This document shows positions 53,581 to 62,971 of a stretch of DNA of 64,000 nucleotides, in pieces. Positions within the stretch are counted from its first letter, which is position 1. Every line of letters begins with the position of its first letter. Origin of the DNA: an uncultured Clostridia bacterium (GTDB lineage: Bacteria; Bacillota; Clostridia; Oscillospirales; Ruminococcaceae); the NCBI GenBank assembly GCA_947510165.1, contig CANNSB010000001.1, positions 186,001 through 250,000 of the forward strand, read 5' to 3'. The notes beneath the pieces were generated by a model. The model was not told the DNA's origin. It saw nothing but the letters and a program-made list of their open reading frames with translations, and did not search any database. The translations under genes were made by a program, and so were the position numbers.

Positions 53581-54123
53581 ATGGGTCCAGATGATATAAA
53601 AAATATAAAGTTATCTAAATCTGGAATATTTGGGTATAAAGTCGAAGATGTAGATACTTATATAGAATTTGTAAAGTTATACATAGAAAAAAAAGAAGTC
53701 GAAAATATAGAATTACAGAAAAAAATAAAAATACTTGCCCGTAAAGTTAAAGAATATAAAGATGAAGAGCATGATATAAAACAAGCTTTAATTAATGCTC
53801 AAAAACTAAGCAATACTGTTGTAAATGATGCTAAAGAAAAAGCAAATGTTATTTTAGATGAAGCGAAAGATAGGGTTAGTTCTAAAGTTAAATATGCACA
53901 GTTAGATGCTGAAAATATATTAAAAGAAACTAAATATAATATTGAAAAAGAGAGAAAATCTTTATTTAAAATACAAAAAGAAGTTTCTACATTTAAAGCA
54001 AAACTTTTATCTTTGTATAGAGCACATTTAGATTCTATAACCGCTTTACCTGAGATTGATGATAAAGCTCAAAAAAATCAGATAGATGAGAATAATGTTA
54101 AAGAAAAAAACACTGATTTTTAA
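53581..54123 (+). CDS. divIVA: DivIVA-domain protein
   Basis: 180 residues. The N-terminal membrane-curvature-binding domain (FGYKVEDVDTYIEFVK near 16-35) is followed by a long charged coiled coil (about 35-150). It localises to negatively curved membrane at septa and poles, organising division or chromosome anchoring. AGGAGG precedes the ATG, 10 bases after ylmH. Confidence 0.9.
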   Translation: MGPDDIKNIKLSKSGIFGYKVEDVDTYIEFVKLYIEKKEVENIELQKKIKILARKVKEYKDEEHDIKQALINAQKLSNTVVNDAKEKANVILDEAKDRVSSKVKYAQLDAENILKETKYNIEKERKSLFKIQKEVSTFKAKLLSLYRAHLDSITALPEIDDKAQKNQIDENNVKEKNTDF

Positions 54124-54158
54124 ATTAATTATAAAAATATTTTTTTAGGAGAGGCGTA

Positions 54159-56939
54159 ATGACAAAGGATTATAATAAAAGCTTAAATCTTCCCTTAACA
54201 GATTTTCCTATGAGAGGAAGTTTACATACAAGAGATCAACAACTTTTTGATGATATAAATAAAAATAAAATATATGATAAAATAATTGAAAAAAATAAAG
54301 ATAAACCTTTGTTTTTATTACATGATGGACCTCCATATGCAAATGGAGATATACATTTAGGAACAGCACTGAATAAAATATTAAAAGATATTATTATTAA
54401 AAATAAAAATATGTCTGGATTTAGAGCTCCTTTTATTCCAGGATGGGATACTCATGGACTTCCAATAGAACTTAAAGCTTTTAAATCTTCGTCTAAAGCT
54501 AAAAATCTAACTGAAATAGAAATAAGAGAAAAGTGTAAAGAATTTGCTTTGTCTTGTGTTAAAAGTCAAGGAGATCAATTTAAATCTCTTGGGGTCATTG
54601 GTGAATTTGATAAGCCTTATTTAACTCTTAATAAAGAATTTGAGGCTAAACAGATAGAAGTTTTTGGAAAAATGTCTGAAAAAGATTTAATATATAAAGG
54701 ATTAAAGCCAGTTTATTGGTGTATTGATTGTAATACTGCTTTGGCTGAAGCAGAAATTGAATATGATAATAATAATTGTGATTCAATTTATGTTAAATTT
54801 GAGTTGATGGATAATAGCATATTTTCTGACAAAATAGATAAAAACAAAAAAATATATTTTGTTATATGGACTACAACTACTTGGACATTGCCTGCAAATG
54901 TTGCTATATGTTTAGGGGAAAATTTTGAATATGCAGTAGTTAAATATTCAGATGAATATTTAATTATAGCTAAAGAATTAGTTAGCACAGTTATGGAAAT
55001 TGCTAAAATTGAAGAATATTCGATTATAGAAATTTTAACTGGAAAAAAATTAGAATTTTTGCAAACAAAACATCCTTTTTTAAATAGAAAATCTTTAATA
55101 ATCTTAGGTGATCATGTCACATTAGAGAGTGGTACAGGGTGTGTTCACACTGCACCTGGACATGGTATGGATGATTTTTTAGTTTGTTCTAATTATGATA
55201 ATTTAGAAGTTATAGTTCCTGTAAATGAGAGAGGTGTCTATAACAGTCATGCTGGATTATTTGAAGGAATGCATATATCTAAAGTTGGTAATGATATTAT
55301 AGATCAATTAAAGCTTACTAATAATTTATTAGCTATTAATAAAATTTCTCATCAATATCCACACTGTTGGAGATGTAAAAAAGCTGTAATTTTCAGAGCA
55401 ACAGAACAATGGTTTTATTCTATTGAAAAGATTAAAGAAGTTGCTATTTCAGAGATTGATAAAGTTGTTTGGAATCCATCTTGGGGAAAAGACAGAATGA
55501 TAAATATGATAAAAGATAGATCTGATTGGTGTATCTCTAGGCAAAGATTATGGGGAGTACCTATTCCTATTATTTATTGTTCTGATTGTGGAGATATTAT
55601 TATTTCTCCAGAAACTATTGAAATTATATCTGAAATATTTAAAAAAGAGGGTTCAGATTCTTGGTATAAAAGAGATGCATCTGATTTTCTTCCAAAAAAT
55701 TATTCTTGTAAATGTGGAAGTGAAAATTTTAGAAAAGAAAAAGATATAATGGATGTATGGTTTGATAGCGGAGTGAGTAATATTTCTGTATTAGAAACAA
55801 GACAAGGTTTAGACGTGCCTGCTGATTTATATTTTGAAGGGAATGATCAATATAGAGGTTGGTTTCAGTCTTCTCTTCTAACATCTATATCATATAGAAA
55901 TTCTGCCCCTTATAAAAATATTTTGTCACATGGTTGGGTTGTAGATGGAGATGGAAAAAAAATGTCTAAATCTATTGGAAATGGAATAAATCCAGATTCA
56001 ATTATAAAAGAATATGGAGCAGATATTTTAAGGTTATGGGCAGCTTCTTCAGATTATCATTCTGATATACGTATATCAAAAGATATACTTAAAAATATAA
56101 CTGAAGGATATAGAAAAATTAGAAATACTTTTAGATTTTTATTAGGAAATTTAAGCGATTTTAATCCTGATATTGATATTGTGGATACAAATTCTATATC
56201 AGATATAGATAAATGGACATTGTTTAATTTTAATAATTTGTTAGAAAAAGTTGAATTAGCATATAAAAATTTTGAATTTCATCAAGTTTATCAAATGATT
56301 AGAAACTTTTGTGTAGTAGACCTTTCTAATTATTATTTAGATATTGTAAAAGATAGATTATATTGTGAGCGAAAAAACTCTAAAAAAAGAAGAGATGCAC
56401 AGACTACAATGTATATTATTTTAGAAAATATGGCTAAAATTTTAGCTCCAATACTTGCATTCACATCTGAAGAAGTTTGGAAGTATATGCCTCATAAAAA
56501 TCTTGATAATATAGAATCTATTTTGCTAAATGATTTTAAAAACTATTTAAATTTAAATTTAAATAATGATTTTATTGAAAAATGGGATAAAATGTACAAA
56601 ATAAAAGATCAAGTTTTAAGAGCAATGGAAATTAAAAGAGAAGAAAAAATTATTGGTTCTTCTTTAGAGGCAAATGTTGTTATACATTCTATAGATAAAA
56701 ATCTTATAAAATTTATAAGATCTAATTTAGAGGATTTAAAAACTATTTTTATCTCATCTAGTATAAATATTTTAGAAGATGATAATGGGGAATATAATAC
56801 GGATATATCTGGATTATCTATAAGTATTAGTAAAGCTTTAGGAGAAAAATGTGCAAGATGTTGGATGTTTTCTTATAGCGTTGGTTTAGATACGGAAAAT
56901 TTAACAATATGCAGCAGATGTTGTTTAGCTTTAGACTAA
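54159..56939 (+). CDS. ileS: isoleucyl-tRNA synthetase
   Basis: 926 residues, the bacterial long form. The HIGH-type motif is in PPYANGDIHLGTALNKIL near 55; the editing domain contains TTTTWTLPANVAI and GTGCVHTAPGHG; KMSKS is in GKKMSKSIGNGI near 602. A C-terminal zinc finger (CARCW ... CSRCC) closes it. No T-box leader: only 35 bases separate it from divIVA, so expression comes from the shared promoter. Confidence 0.97.
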   Translation: MTKDYNKSLNLPLTDFPMRGSLHTRDQQLFDDINKNKIYDKIIEKNKDKPLFLLHDGPPYANGDIHLGTALNKILKDIIIKNKNMSGFRAPFIPGWDTHGLPIELKAFKSSSKAKNLTEIEIREKCKEFALSCVKSQGDQFKSLGVIGEFDKPYLTLNKEFEAKQIEVFGKMSEKDLIYKGLKPVYWCIDCNTALAEAEIEYDNNNCDSIYVKFELMDNSIFSDKIDKNKKIYFVIWTTTTWTLPANVAICLGENFEYAVVKYSDEYLIIAKELVSTVMEIAKIEEYSIIEILTGKKLEFLQTKHPFLNRKSLIILGDHVTLESGTGCVHTAPGHGMDDFLVCSNYDNLEVIVPVNERGVYNSHAGLFEGMHISKVGNDIIDQLKLTNNLLAINKISHQYPHCWRCKKAVIFRATEQWFYSIEKIKEVAISEIDKVVWNPSWGKDRMINMIKDRSDWCISRQRLWGVPIPIIYCSDCGDIIISPETIEIISEIFKKEGSDSWYKRDASDFLPKNYSCKCGSENFRKEKDIMDVWFDSGVSNISVLETRQGLDVPADLYFEGNDQYRGWFQSSLLTSISYRNSAPYKNILSHGWVVDGDGKKMSKSIGNGINPDSIIKEYGADILRLWAASSDYHSDIRISKDILKNITEGYRKIRNTFRFLLGNLSDFNPDIDIVDTNSISDIDKWTLFNFNNLLEKVELAYKNFEFHQVYQMIRNFCVVDLSNYYLDIVKDRLYCERKNSKKRRDAQTTMYIILENMAKILAPILAFTSEEVWKYMPHKNLDNIESILLNDFKNYLNLNLNNDFIEKWDKMYKIKDQVLRAMEIKREEKIIGSSLEANVVIHSIDKNLIKFIRSNLEDLKTIFISSSINILEDDNGEYNTDISGLSISISKALGEKCARCWMFSYSVGLDTENLTICSRCCLALD

Positions 56940-56958
56940 TATTATATACTACTTTGAG

Positions 56959-57420
56959 GTGAAAGTTATAAAATATATATTATACCTTATTATTCCATTT
57001 TTTGTCGCTATTGATCAGGGTATTAAACTATTGGTTGTTAAATATCTTGAACCTATTGGGACATACCCCGTTATACAGGATGTTTTACATTTTACCTATT
57101 TAGAAAATAGAGGAGCCGCTTTCGGAAGTTTTGAGGGCAATAAATTCATACTTATTTTTGTTAGTGGCATTATCCTTTTCGTATCATTTTTTTTAATTTC
57201 TACAAAAAAAATTCAAAACATATTTTATAAAATATGTTTTAGTTTTGTTATTTCTGGAGGAATAGGAAATCTTATTGATAGAATTTTTAGAGGATATGTT
57301 GTAGATTATATAGATTTTAGGATTATTAATTTTGCAGTTTTTAATTTTGCAGATATTTTAATTTCATTATCAAGTATTAGTTTAATTATTTATATTGTGT
57401 TTTTTGAAAAACACTCTTGA
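56959..57420 (+). CDS. lspA: lipoprotein signal peptidase (signal peptidase II)
   Basis: Cleaves prolipoproteins such as the binding protein at 38607. About 150 residues, four membrane helices. Catalytic Asp residues are in the region GNLIDRIFRGYVVDYIDF and FNFADILI. Start needs care: GTG 56959 lies inside the ribosome site GAGGTGA (56956-56962); ATA at 56968, 8 bases after GAGG, would give KYILYLIIPFF after the initiator Met, closer to family N termini. I give the conventional GTG coordinate. Confidence 0.93.
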   Translation: MKVIKYILYLIIPFFVAIDQGIKLLVVKYLEPIGTYPVIQDVLHFTYLENRGAAFGSFEGNKFILIFVSGIILFVSFFLISTKKIQNIFYKICFSFVISGGIGNLIDRIFRGYVVDYIDFRIINFAVFNFADILISLSSISLIIYIVFFEKHS

Positions 57421-57444
57421 ATCGTTTTATAGGAGATTTATAAT

Positions 57445-58359
57445 TTGGATAGTTATAGTTTTATTGTTGAAGAATCAGACATAAATAAACGTATAGATGT
57501 CTTTTGTTCTGAAAAAGTTTTAATAAAAACTAGATCTTTTTTTCAAACTATTATTAAAGATGGATTTGTGTTAGTTAATAAGTCTTTAATAAATAAAAAA
57601 TATAAATTAAAAATAGGAGACATTGTAAATTTCACTATTCCAGATTTAAAGCCTTTAACAGCCATTCCGGAAAAAATGGAATTAGATATTGTATATGAAG
57701 ATGATTATTTAATTGTAATTAATAAGGAAAAAGGTATAGTTGTTCATCCTGCGCCAGGAAACTATACAGGAACTCTTGTTAGTGGAGTTTTGTATTATTG
57801 TAATAGCAAACTGTCTAGTGTAAATGGAGTTATTAGACCTGGAATCTTGCATAGGATAGATAAAAATACTAGCGGTCTTTTAATAATTGCTAAATCAGAT
57901 TCTGTTCACTTAGATTTAGCAAATCAACTTAAAAATCATACTATTTCTAGAGAATATCATGGAATTGTTTATGGTAAATATAAAAATAAAGCTGATATAA
58001 TTAATCTTCCAATTGGAAGAAGTTCAAAAGATAGAAAAAAAATGTGTATAACAGATAGCAATTCTAAAAATGCTATAACACATTATGATACAATTTTAGA
58101 AGGAAATGGTTTTACGTATGTAAAATTTTTTTTAGAAACAGGTCGTACACATCAAATAAGAGTTCATAGTTCTTATATTGGGAATCCTTTAGCTGGAGAT
58201 GATGTTTATGGTCCAAAAAATGTTATCAAAGATCTTAGAGGACAGTGTTTACATGCAAAAAAAATAACTTTTTATCATCCGATTTTTAAAAAACAGGTTA
58301 GTTTAAATACAGATTTACCAGTATATTTTAAAAACTTTTTAAAAAAACATTTTATATAG
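57445..58359 (+). CDS. rluD: 23S rRNA pseudouridine synthase, RluA/RluD family
   Basis: 304 residues from TTG 57445 with AGGAG upstream. N-terminal S4 domain (12-75), then the catalytic domain with RPGILHRIDKNTSGLLI (catalytic Asp of HRIDK near 137) and the late motif ETGRTHQIRVH. The lspA-rluD order is common. Specific target uridines are inferred. Confidence 0.92.
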   Translation: MDSYSFIVEESDINKRIDVFCSEKVLIKTRSFFQTIIKDGFVLVNKSLINKKYKLKIGDIVNFTIPDLKPLTAIPEKMELDIVYEDDYLIVINKEKGIVVHPAPGNYTGTLVSGVLYYCNSKLSSVNGVIRPGILHRIDKNTSGLLIIAKSDSVHLDLANQLKNHTISREYHGIVYGKYKNKADIINLPIGRSSKDRKKMCITDSNSKNAITHYDTILEGNGFTYVKFFLETGRTHQIRVHSSYIGNPLAGDDVYGPKNVIKDLRGQCLHAKKITFYHPIFKKQVSLNTDLPVYFKNFLKKHFI

Positions 58360-58390
58360 AAAAATGTTATATAGGGGGAAAACAGATATA

Positions 58391-59254
58391 ATGGAAAAAA
58401 TAATAAAAAATCAATTAAAAACATTAGCTTGTAAAGTTAGAATGGGAATAATAGAAGGAATTTATAGTGCTCAATCTGGGCATCCAGGAGGATCTTTATC
58501 TATTGCGGATACTTTAACATATTTATATTCCCGTATTTTAAATATTGATTCTAGTAATCCAAAAGCTATAGATAGAGATAGATTTATCCTTTCAAAAGGT
58601 CATACAGCACCTGCACTATATGCTATTCTTGCACTTAAAGATTTTTTTGATTATAATCAATTAAGTAGTTTAAGAAAAATAAATTCTAGTCTTCAGGGAC
58701 ATCCAGATATGAATAAAACACCTGGAATTGATATGAGTACTGGATCATTGGGACAAGGTTTTTCTGCTGCTTGTGGGATTGCTTTATCTGGAAAAATATC
58801 TGGAAAAAAATATAAGGTTTATTCTATATTAGGTGATGGAGAAATTCAAGAAGGTCAAGTTTGGGAAGCGGCAATGTTCGCAAATCATAATAATTTAAAT
58901 AATCTTATAATTATTATTGATTATAACGGGCTTCAAATTGATGGAAAAGTTAAGGATATCTGTGATCTTGGAGATATTAAATTAAAGTTTAAATCATTTG
59001 GTTGGAATGTGTATGATATGGATGCACATAATTTTGAAAGTATGGAAGATATATTTGAAAGTATAATAAATAATAATACAGAAAAGCCAACTGCTATTAT
59101 TCAAACAAGTGTTAAAGGAAAAGGAATTTCATTTATGGAGGATATATGTAGCTGGCATGGAGTTGCTCCAAATAAATCTCAATATATAGATGCTATTAAT
59201 CAGTTAAAACAGGAATTAGATAAATTGGAGGAAGAATTATTATGTCTATGTTAG
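58391..59254 (+). CDS. transketolase, N-terminal subunit
   Basis: 287 residues from ATG 58391. Carries the thiamine-diphosphate pyrophosphate-binding half: SGHPGGSLS near 28, GSLGQGFSAACGIA, and the GDGEIQEGQVWEAAMFA...NN motif near 148. Split transketolases work as a complex with the C-terminal subunit encoded immediately after (13-base overlap). Pentose phosphate interconversion, cytoplasmic. Confidence 0.93.
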   Translation: MEKIIKNQLKTLACKVRMGIIEGIYSAQSGHPGGSLSIADTLTYLYSRILNIDSSNPKAIDRDRFILSKGHTAPALYAILALKDFFDYNQLSSLRKINSSLQGHPDMNKTPGIDMSTGSLGQGFSAACGIALSGKISGKKYKVYSILGDGEIQEGQVWEAAMFANHNNLNNLIIIIDYNGLQIDGKVKDICDLGDIKLKFKSFGWNVYDMDAHNFESMEDIFESIINNNTEKPTAIIQTSVKGKGISFMEDICSWHGVAPNKSQYIDAINQLKQELDKLEEELLCLC

Positions 59255-60207
59255 TTAGAAAGGCAACTAGAGATAGTTATGGTGAGAGTTTAGTTGAATT
59301 AGGAAAAGAATATAAAGATATTATTGTTCTTGATGCTGATTTAGCTAAAGCTACAAAAACTATAATGTTTAAAGAAGCTTTTCCAAATAGATTTTTTGAT
59401 TGTGGTATAGCAGAATGTAATATGTTAGGGGTTGCGGCTGGACTTGCTACAACAGGGAAGATTGTATTTGCTAGTTCTTTTGCTATGTTTACAGCTGGAC
59501 GAGGATATGAGATTATTAGAAATTCTATATGCTATCCAAATTTAAATGTAAAAATTGCTGCATCACATGCAGGTATATCTGTTGGAGAAGATGGAGCAAC
59601 ACATCAATGTTGTGAAGATATATCATTGATGAGATCTATTCCAAATATGACGGTTTTAAACCCTTGTGATGATATAGAAACAAAACAATTAATTAAAAAA
59701 TCTGTAGAAATAAAAACACCAGTTTATATACGTCTTGGGAGATTAGCCACACCTATTTTAAATAATCAAGACTATGACTTTGAAATAGGAAAAGGTGTTA
59801 TACTTTCTAAAGGAAATGATATAACTATTATTGCTACAGGCCTAATGGTTTATGAATCTTTAATTGCTGAAAATATGTTGTTTAAAATAGGAATTAATGC
59901 TCGCGTAATTAACATTCATACTATAAAGCCCATAGATAAAGAGATTATTATATCCGCTGCAAGAGAAACAAGTTGTATAGTTACAGTTGAAGAACATAGC
60001 ATAATCGGAGGGTTAGGTTCAGCAGTTTCAGAAGTTGTATGTGAAAATTGTCCCGTACCAGTTATAAAAATTGGAATAAATGATGTCTTTGGTATGTCTG
60101 GAACAGCCTTAGAACTTTTAAAATACTATGGTTTATCTAATGAAAATATCTTTGAAGTAGTTAAAGAATCATACTATAAATATAAAAAAGATCTCTATTT
60201 TATATAG
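59242..60207 (+). CDS. transketolase, C-terminal subunit
   Basis: 321 residues; GGAGGAAG lies 8 bases before ATG 59242. The pyrimidine-binding domain (GIAECNMLGVAAGLA, with the catalytic Glu near 57) is followed by the C-terminal transketolase domain (NIHTIKPIDKE, VEEHSIIGGLGSAV). Pairs with the upstream subunit. The last codons form part of a terminator. Confidence 0.93.
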   Translation: MSMLVRKATRDSYGESLVELGKEYKDIIVLDADLAKATKTIMFKEAFPNRFFDCGIAECNMLGVAAGLATTGKIVFASSFAMFTAGRGYEIIRNSICYPNLNVKIAASHAGISVGEDGATHQCCEDISLMRSIPNMTVLNPCDDIETKQLIKKSVEIKTPVYIRLGRLATPILNNQDYDFEIGKGVILSKGNDITIIATGLMVYESLIAENMLFKIGINARVINIHTIKPIDKEIIISAARETSCIVTVEEHSIIGGLGSAVSEVVCENCPVPVIKIGINDVFGMSGTALELLKYYGLSNENIFEVVKESYYKYKKDLYFI

Positions 60208-60218
60208 AGATCTTTTTT
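60184..60218. terminator. bidirectional terminator, 15-bp stem
   Basis: Arms 60184-60198 and 60204-60218 pair perfectly, with A6/T6 ends. Shared by the convergent transketolase (+) and penicillin-binding protein (-) genes. Confidence 0.85.
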
Positions 60219-60230
60219 ATATTTATAGTA

Positions 60231-62447
60231 TTATCTTTTTTTATGAACATTGCAAATTTCTGGAGTACCGCTTTCTCTGTAGTATCCAGTGTCTTTATTT
60301 GGACAACCACTATGAGCAATTTTACCACTTGACGTGCAATATTGAAGTTTTTTAACTGATGCTGGAATATTAAAATCTTTTTTTGGTTCTTTTTCTATAA
60401 TTGGAGACATAATATTTTTCCAAATTTGTGGAGAAGAATATATAGAACTTATTTCTTTTGGGGTGTCATGTCCAAGCCAAACACCCGAAATATGTGATGG
60501 TGTAGCCCCAATAAAAAGTTGATCTTTAAGATCTTGAGAAGTCCCTGTTTTACCAATTATAGTAGTATTAGGCATTTTAGCAGCACGACCTGTGCCATTT
60601 TTTGATTCTATAACTTGTTGTAATAGCCTATTCATAACACCAGCCGTGTCTTCTTCTATAGCTTTTGTAGGAGAAGGAGAATTTTCTAATAAAACTTTTC
60701 CAGAAGAATCTATAATTTTTGTGTATGTTATAGGTTTATTATAATTTCCGCCATTTCCAAATATTTGATATGCAGCGGTTATTTCTTTAAGTGTTGTACC
60801 ATATGTTAGACCACCAAGACTAAGTCCAGAAAGAGTTATATCTGAGTATACAACACCATTTTTATTTTCAGATTCGACTAAAGTTGTAAAACCTAATTTT
60901 TCTACTAAAAAATCAAAACCAACTTTAGGTGTTAAAGATTGCGTAAGTTTTACAGGAATTGTATTTATCGATCTTTGGACTGCAGTGTTTACATTCATCG
61001 AGCCATAATATTTTCTATCATAGTTATTTGGCCATAATTTAGATTTTCCTTTTTCGGTTATGGTTATAGGAGAATCTTTTAAAATTGTCGACCAATTTAT
61101 TAAGTTTCTTTCAATTTGCGGAGTATATACAGCAAGAGGTTTTATTGTTGAACCTGGAGATCTAGAGGTTTGTGTTGCTCTATTTAGCACTCTATTTCCT
61201 TCTTTTTTACCTCTTCCACCAACAACACCTAATATATGACCCTTATAATCGATTACAATTCCAGAAGCTTGAGGGATATTTTTTGAAGAAGTGTTTCCAG
61301 TAAATGTTGCGTTATTACTAAAGGCAGTTTCTAACTGTTTTTGTATTTCTAAATTAATGGTAGAATGTACAGTTAGACCTCCATTATATAATTTTGATTC
61401 TGCTTCTTCTTTTGTATATTTCTTTTTTTCTATTAAGTCATTTATTATATCTGAAATTAAAGCGTCCATAAAATAGCTTTGAACATCACTATTTTCTTTA
61501 TTTTTAATAGTTCCACCTTTTTTTATAACAAGATCAGCATCGACAGTTTGATTATATTCTTCCTCAGTTATAAATCCATGTTCCTTCATTTTTGATAATA
61601 CATATTTGCGCCTATTTTTATTATTTTCTGGATTTTTAATAGGATCATATTTTGTAGGGCTACGAGTCATAGCAGCAAAAGAAGCAATTTCAATCAAAGT
61701 TAAATCTTCGACTTCTTTATTAAAATAATATATAGCAGCAGCTCCAACTCCATCTGTATTGTATCCTAGATGTATTATATTTAAATATGATTCAATAATT
61801 TCATCTTTAGAATAGTGTCTTTCTAAATTCATAGATTTAAATATTTCTTGAATTTTTCTAGAAGCAGTAATTTTATTGTCTCCTGTAATATTTTTTATTA
61901 ATTGTTGGGTAATTGTTGATCCGCCTTGTTGGGTACTATATAAATCTAAAAAAAGGTTTGCGAAGGCTGCAAATGTTCTTTTCCAGTCAACACCTTCATG
62001 TTGAAAAAATCTTTCATCTTCGGTGGCGACAAAAGCATTTACAAGATTTTTTGGGATTTGACTTTGGTCAACCCATTTTCTATTTGATGTTGAAAATAAT
62101 TTTTGAACTTCAACTGATAATCCATCAGAATTTTCTGTATATATGACAGAGCTATAGTTATTCTGTATACTACGCAGATCAATCTCTGTATCACTATCTA
62201 GATATTTCATAACATATACAGTTAGTGAGGTGACTAGTATAGATCCAGATATAACAGCTATAAGAAAAATAGCAACTGATATTTTTACAATAGACAATAT
62301 TATTTTTTTAATTGTTGAAAAATACTTATTGTGTGGCTTAGGGGATAATGTGTTTTTATATTTTGATTGATATATATCTTTACTATTTGATGTTAAATTT
62401 TTATTGTAATTATTAATCTTTTTATACGGTGATTTATTATTTTTCAA
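60231..62447 (-). CDS. class A penicillin-binding protein (PBP1A-like)
   Basis: Bifunctional peptidoglycan polymerase and crosslinker. It has 738 residues from TTG 62447 with AGGAGG 9 bases upstream; an in-frame ATG at 62498 lies in the promoter. Asn/Lys-rich cytoplasmic N terminus, membrane helix near 45-75. Glycosyltransferase 51 domain (EDERFFQHEGVDW, QGGSTITQQLIKN near 180). Transpeptidase domain with SxxK (SPGSTIKPL), SIN and KTGTSQ. Close to the C terminus four cysteines (CTSSG, HSGC, EIC region) form a metal- or disulfide-type tail. Confidence 0.94.
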   Translation of the reverse strand: MKNNKSPYKKINNYNKNLTSNSKDIYQSKYKNTLSPKPHNKYFSTIKKIILSIVKISVAIFLIAVISGSILVTSLTVYVMKYLDSDTEIDLRSIQNNYSSVIYTENSDGLSVEVQKLFSTSNRKWVDQSQIPKNLVNAFVATEDERFFQHEGVDWKRTFAAFANLFLDLYSTQQGGSTITQQLIKNITGDNKITASRKIQEIFKSMNLERHYSKDEIIESYLNIIHLGYNTDGVGAAAIYYFNKEVEDLTLIEIASFAAMTRSPTKYDPIKNPENNKNRRKYVLSKMKEHGFITEEEYNQTVDADLVIKKGGTIKNKENSDVQSYFMDALISDIINDLIEKKKYTKEEAESKLYNGGLTVHSTINLEIQKQLETAFSNNATFTGNTSSKNIPQASGIVIDYKGHILGVVGGRGKKEGNRVLNRATQTSRSPGSTIKPLAVYTPQIERNLINWSTILKDSPITITEKGKSKLWPNNYDRKYYGSMNVNTAVQRSINTIPVKLTQSLTPKVGFDFLVEKLGFTTLVESENKNGVVYSDITLSGLSLGGLTYGTTLKEITAAYQIFGNGGNYNKPITYTKIIDSSGKVLLENSPSPTKAIEEDTAGVMNRLLQQVIESKNGTGRAAKMPNTTIIGKTGTSQDLKDQLFIGATPSHISGVWLGHDTPKEISSIYSSPQIWKNIMSPIIEKEPKKDFNIPASVKKLQYCTSSGKIAHSGCPNKDTGYYRESGTPEICNVHKKR

Positions 62448-62478
62448 AAAATAACCTCCTATGTGATTATTAGCAAAC

Positions 62479-62507
62479 ATTATATCATATATATACATAT
62501 TTGTTAA
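62479..62507 (-). promoter_or_regulatory. predicted PBP promoter
   Basis: Minus strand: TTAACA (62502-62507), 17-base spacer and TATAAT (62479-62484), about 32 bases before the TTG start. Confidence 0.65.
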
Positions 62508-62554
62508 GTTTTTGTTTTAAGTTGATATGAATAATAATAATTTTTTTGTTTAAT

Positions 62555-62574
62555 ACTATTAATATATTAATAGT
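62555..62574 (+). promoter_or_regulatory. 20-bp perfect palindrome before the BofC-like gene
   Basis: ACTATTAATA with its exact complement TATTAATAGT, no spacer, ending 4 bases before the GAGGA ribosome site. Operator-like; could also be a chance AT palindrome. Confidence 0.4.
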
Positions 62575-62589
62575 TATGAGGAAAAGAAT

Positions 62590-62934
62590 ATGAAATTTAA
62601 AAAAAATTATAATAATTATATTATAATAATATGTTTTTTATTAGCATTAACTTTTATAATTATGGGAACAATTTTTTTGTTATATACAAATACAAATAAA
62701 AATATAAATTCTCAAAATATTTCTTCTGAAAAAAAATATAGTAATTACAAATATATGTTAAAAGAAAGAGATAATAAAATAATTATTATAGATATTAATA
62801 ATGAAATAATAATAGAAGAAATAGATGTTTTAGTTTCTGATCTACCAGAATATGATAAAATAAGTTTATATAAAGGAGTTCCTGTTAAGACAGAAGAAGA
62901 ATTGAGAAGTTTAATAGAAGATTATGATAGTTAA
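62590..62934 (+). CDS. BofC C-terminal-domain-like small membrane protein
   Basis: 114 residues. One membrane helix at about 12-36, then an outer domain with the pattern YMLKERDNKIIIIDI ... VSDLPEYDKISLYKGVPV and the closing EEELRSLIEDYDS. This resembles small proteins in Clostridia related to the C-terminal domain of BofC, a forespore checkpoint protein of Bacillus. A sporulation role is inference only. Confidence 0.68.
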   Translation: MKFKKNYNNYIIIICFLLALTFIIMGTIFLLYTNTNKNINSQNISSEKKYSNYKYMLKERDNKIIIIDINNEIIIEEIDVLVSDLPEYDKISLYKGVPVKTEEELRSLIEDYDS

Positions 62935-62969
62935 AAGGACACTTATAATATAAATAAGTGTCCTTTTAA
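62931..62969. terminator. bidirectional terminator, 15-bp stem
   Basis: Arms 62931-62945 and 62955-62969 pair perfectly (AAAAGGACACTTA core). It is shared by the convergent BofC-like (+) and CBS-domain (-) genes. Confidence 0.85.
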
Positions 62970-62971
62970 AT

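Noticed and set aside
54124..54158. T-box leader for ileS
   Set aside because: Only 35 bases separate divIVA and ileS, too short for a T-box.
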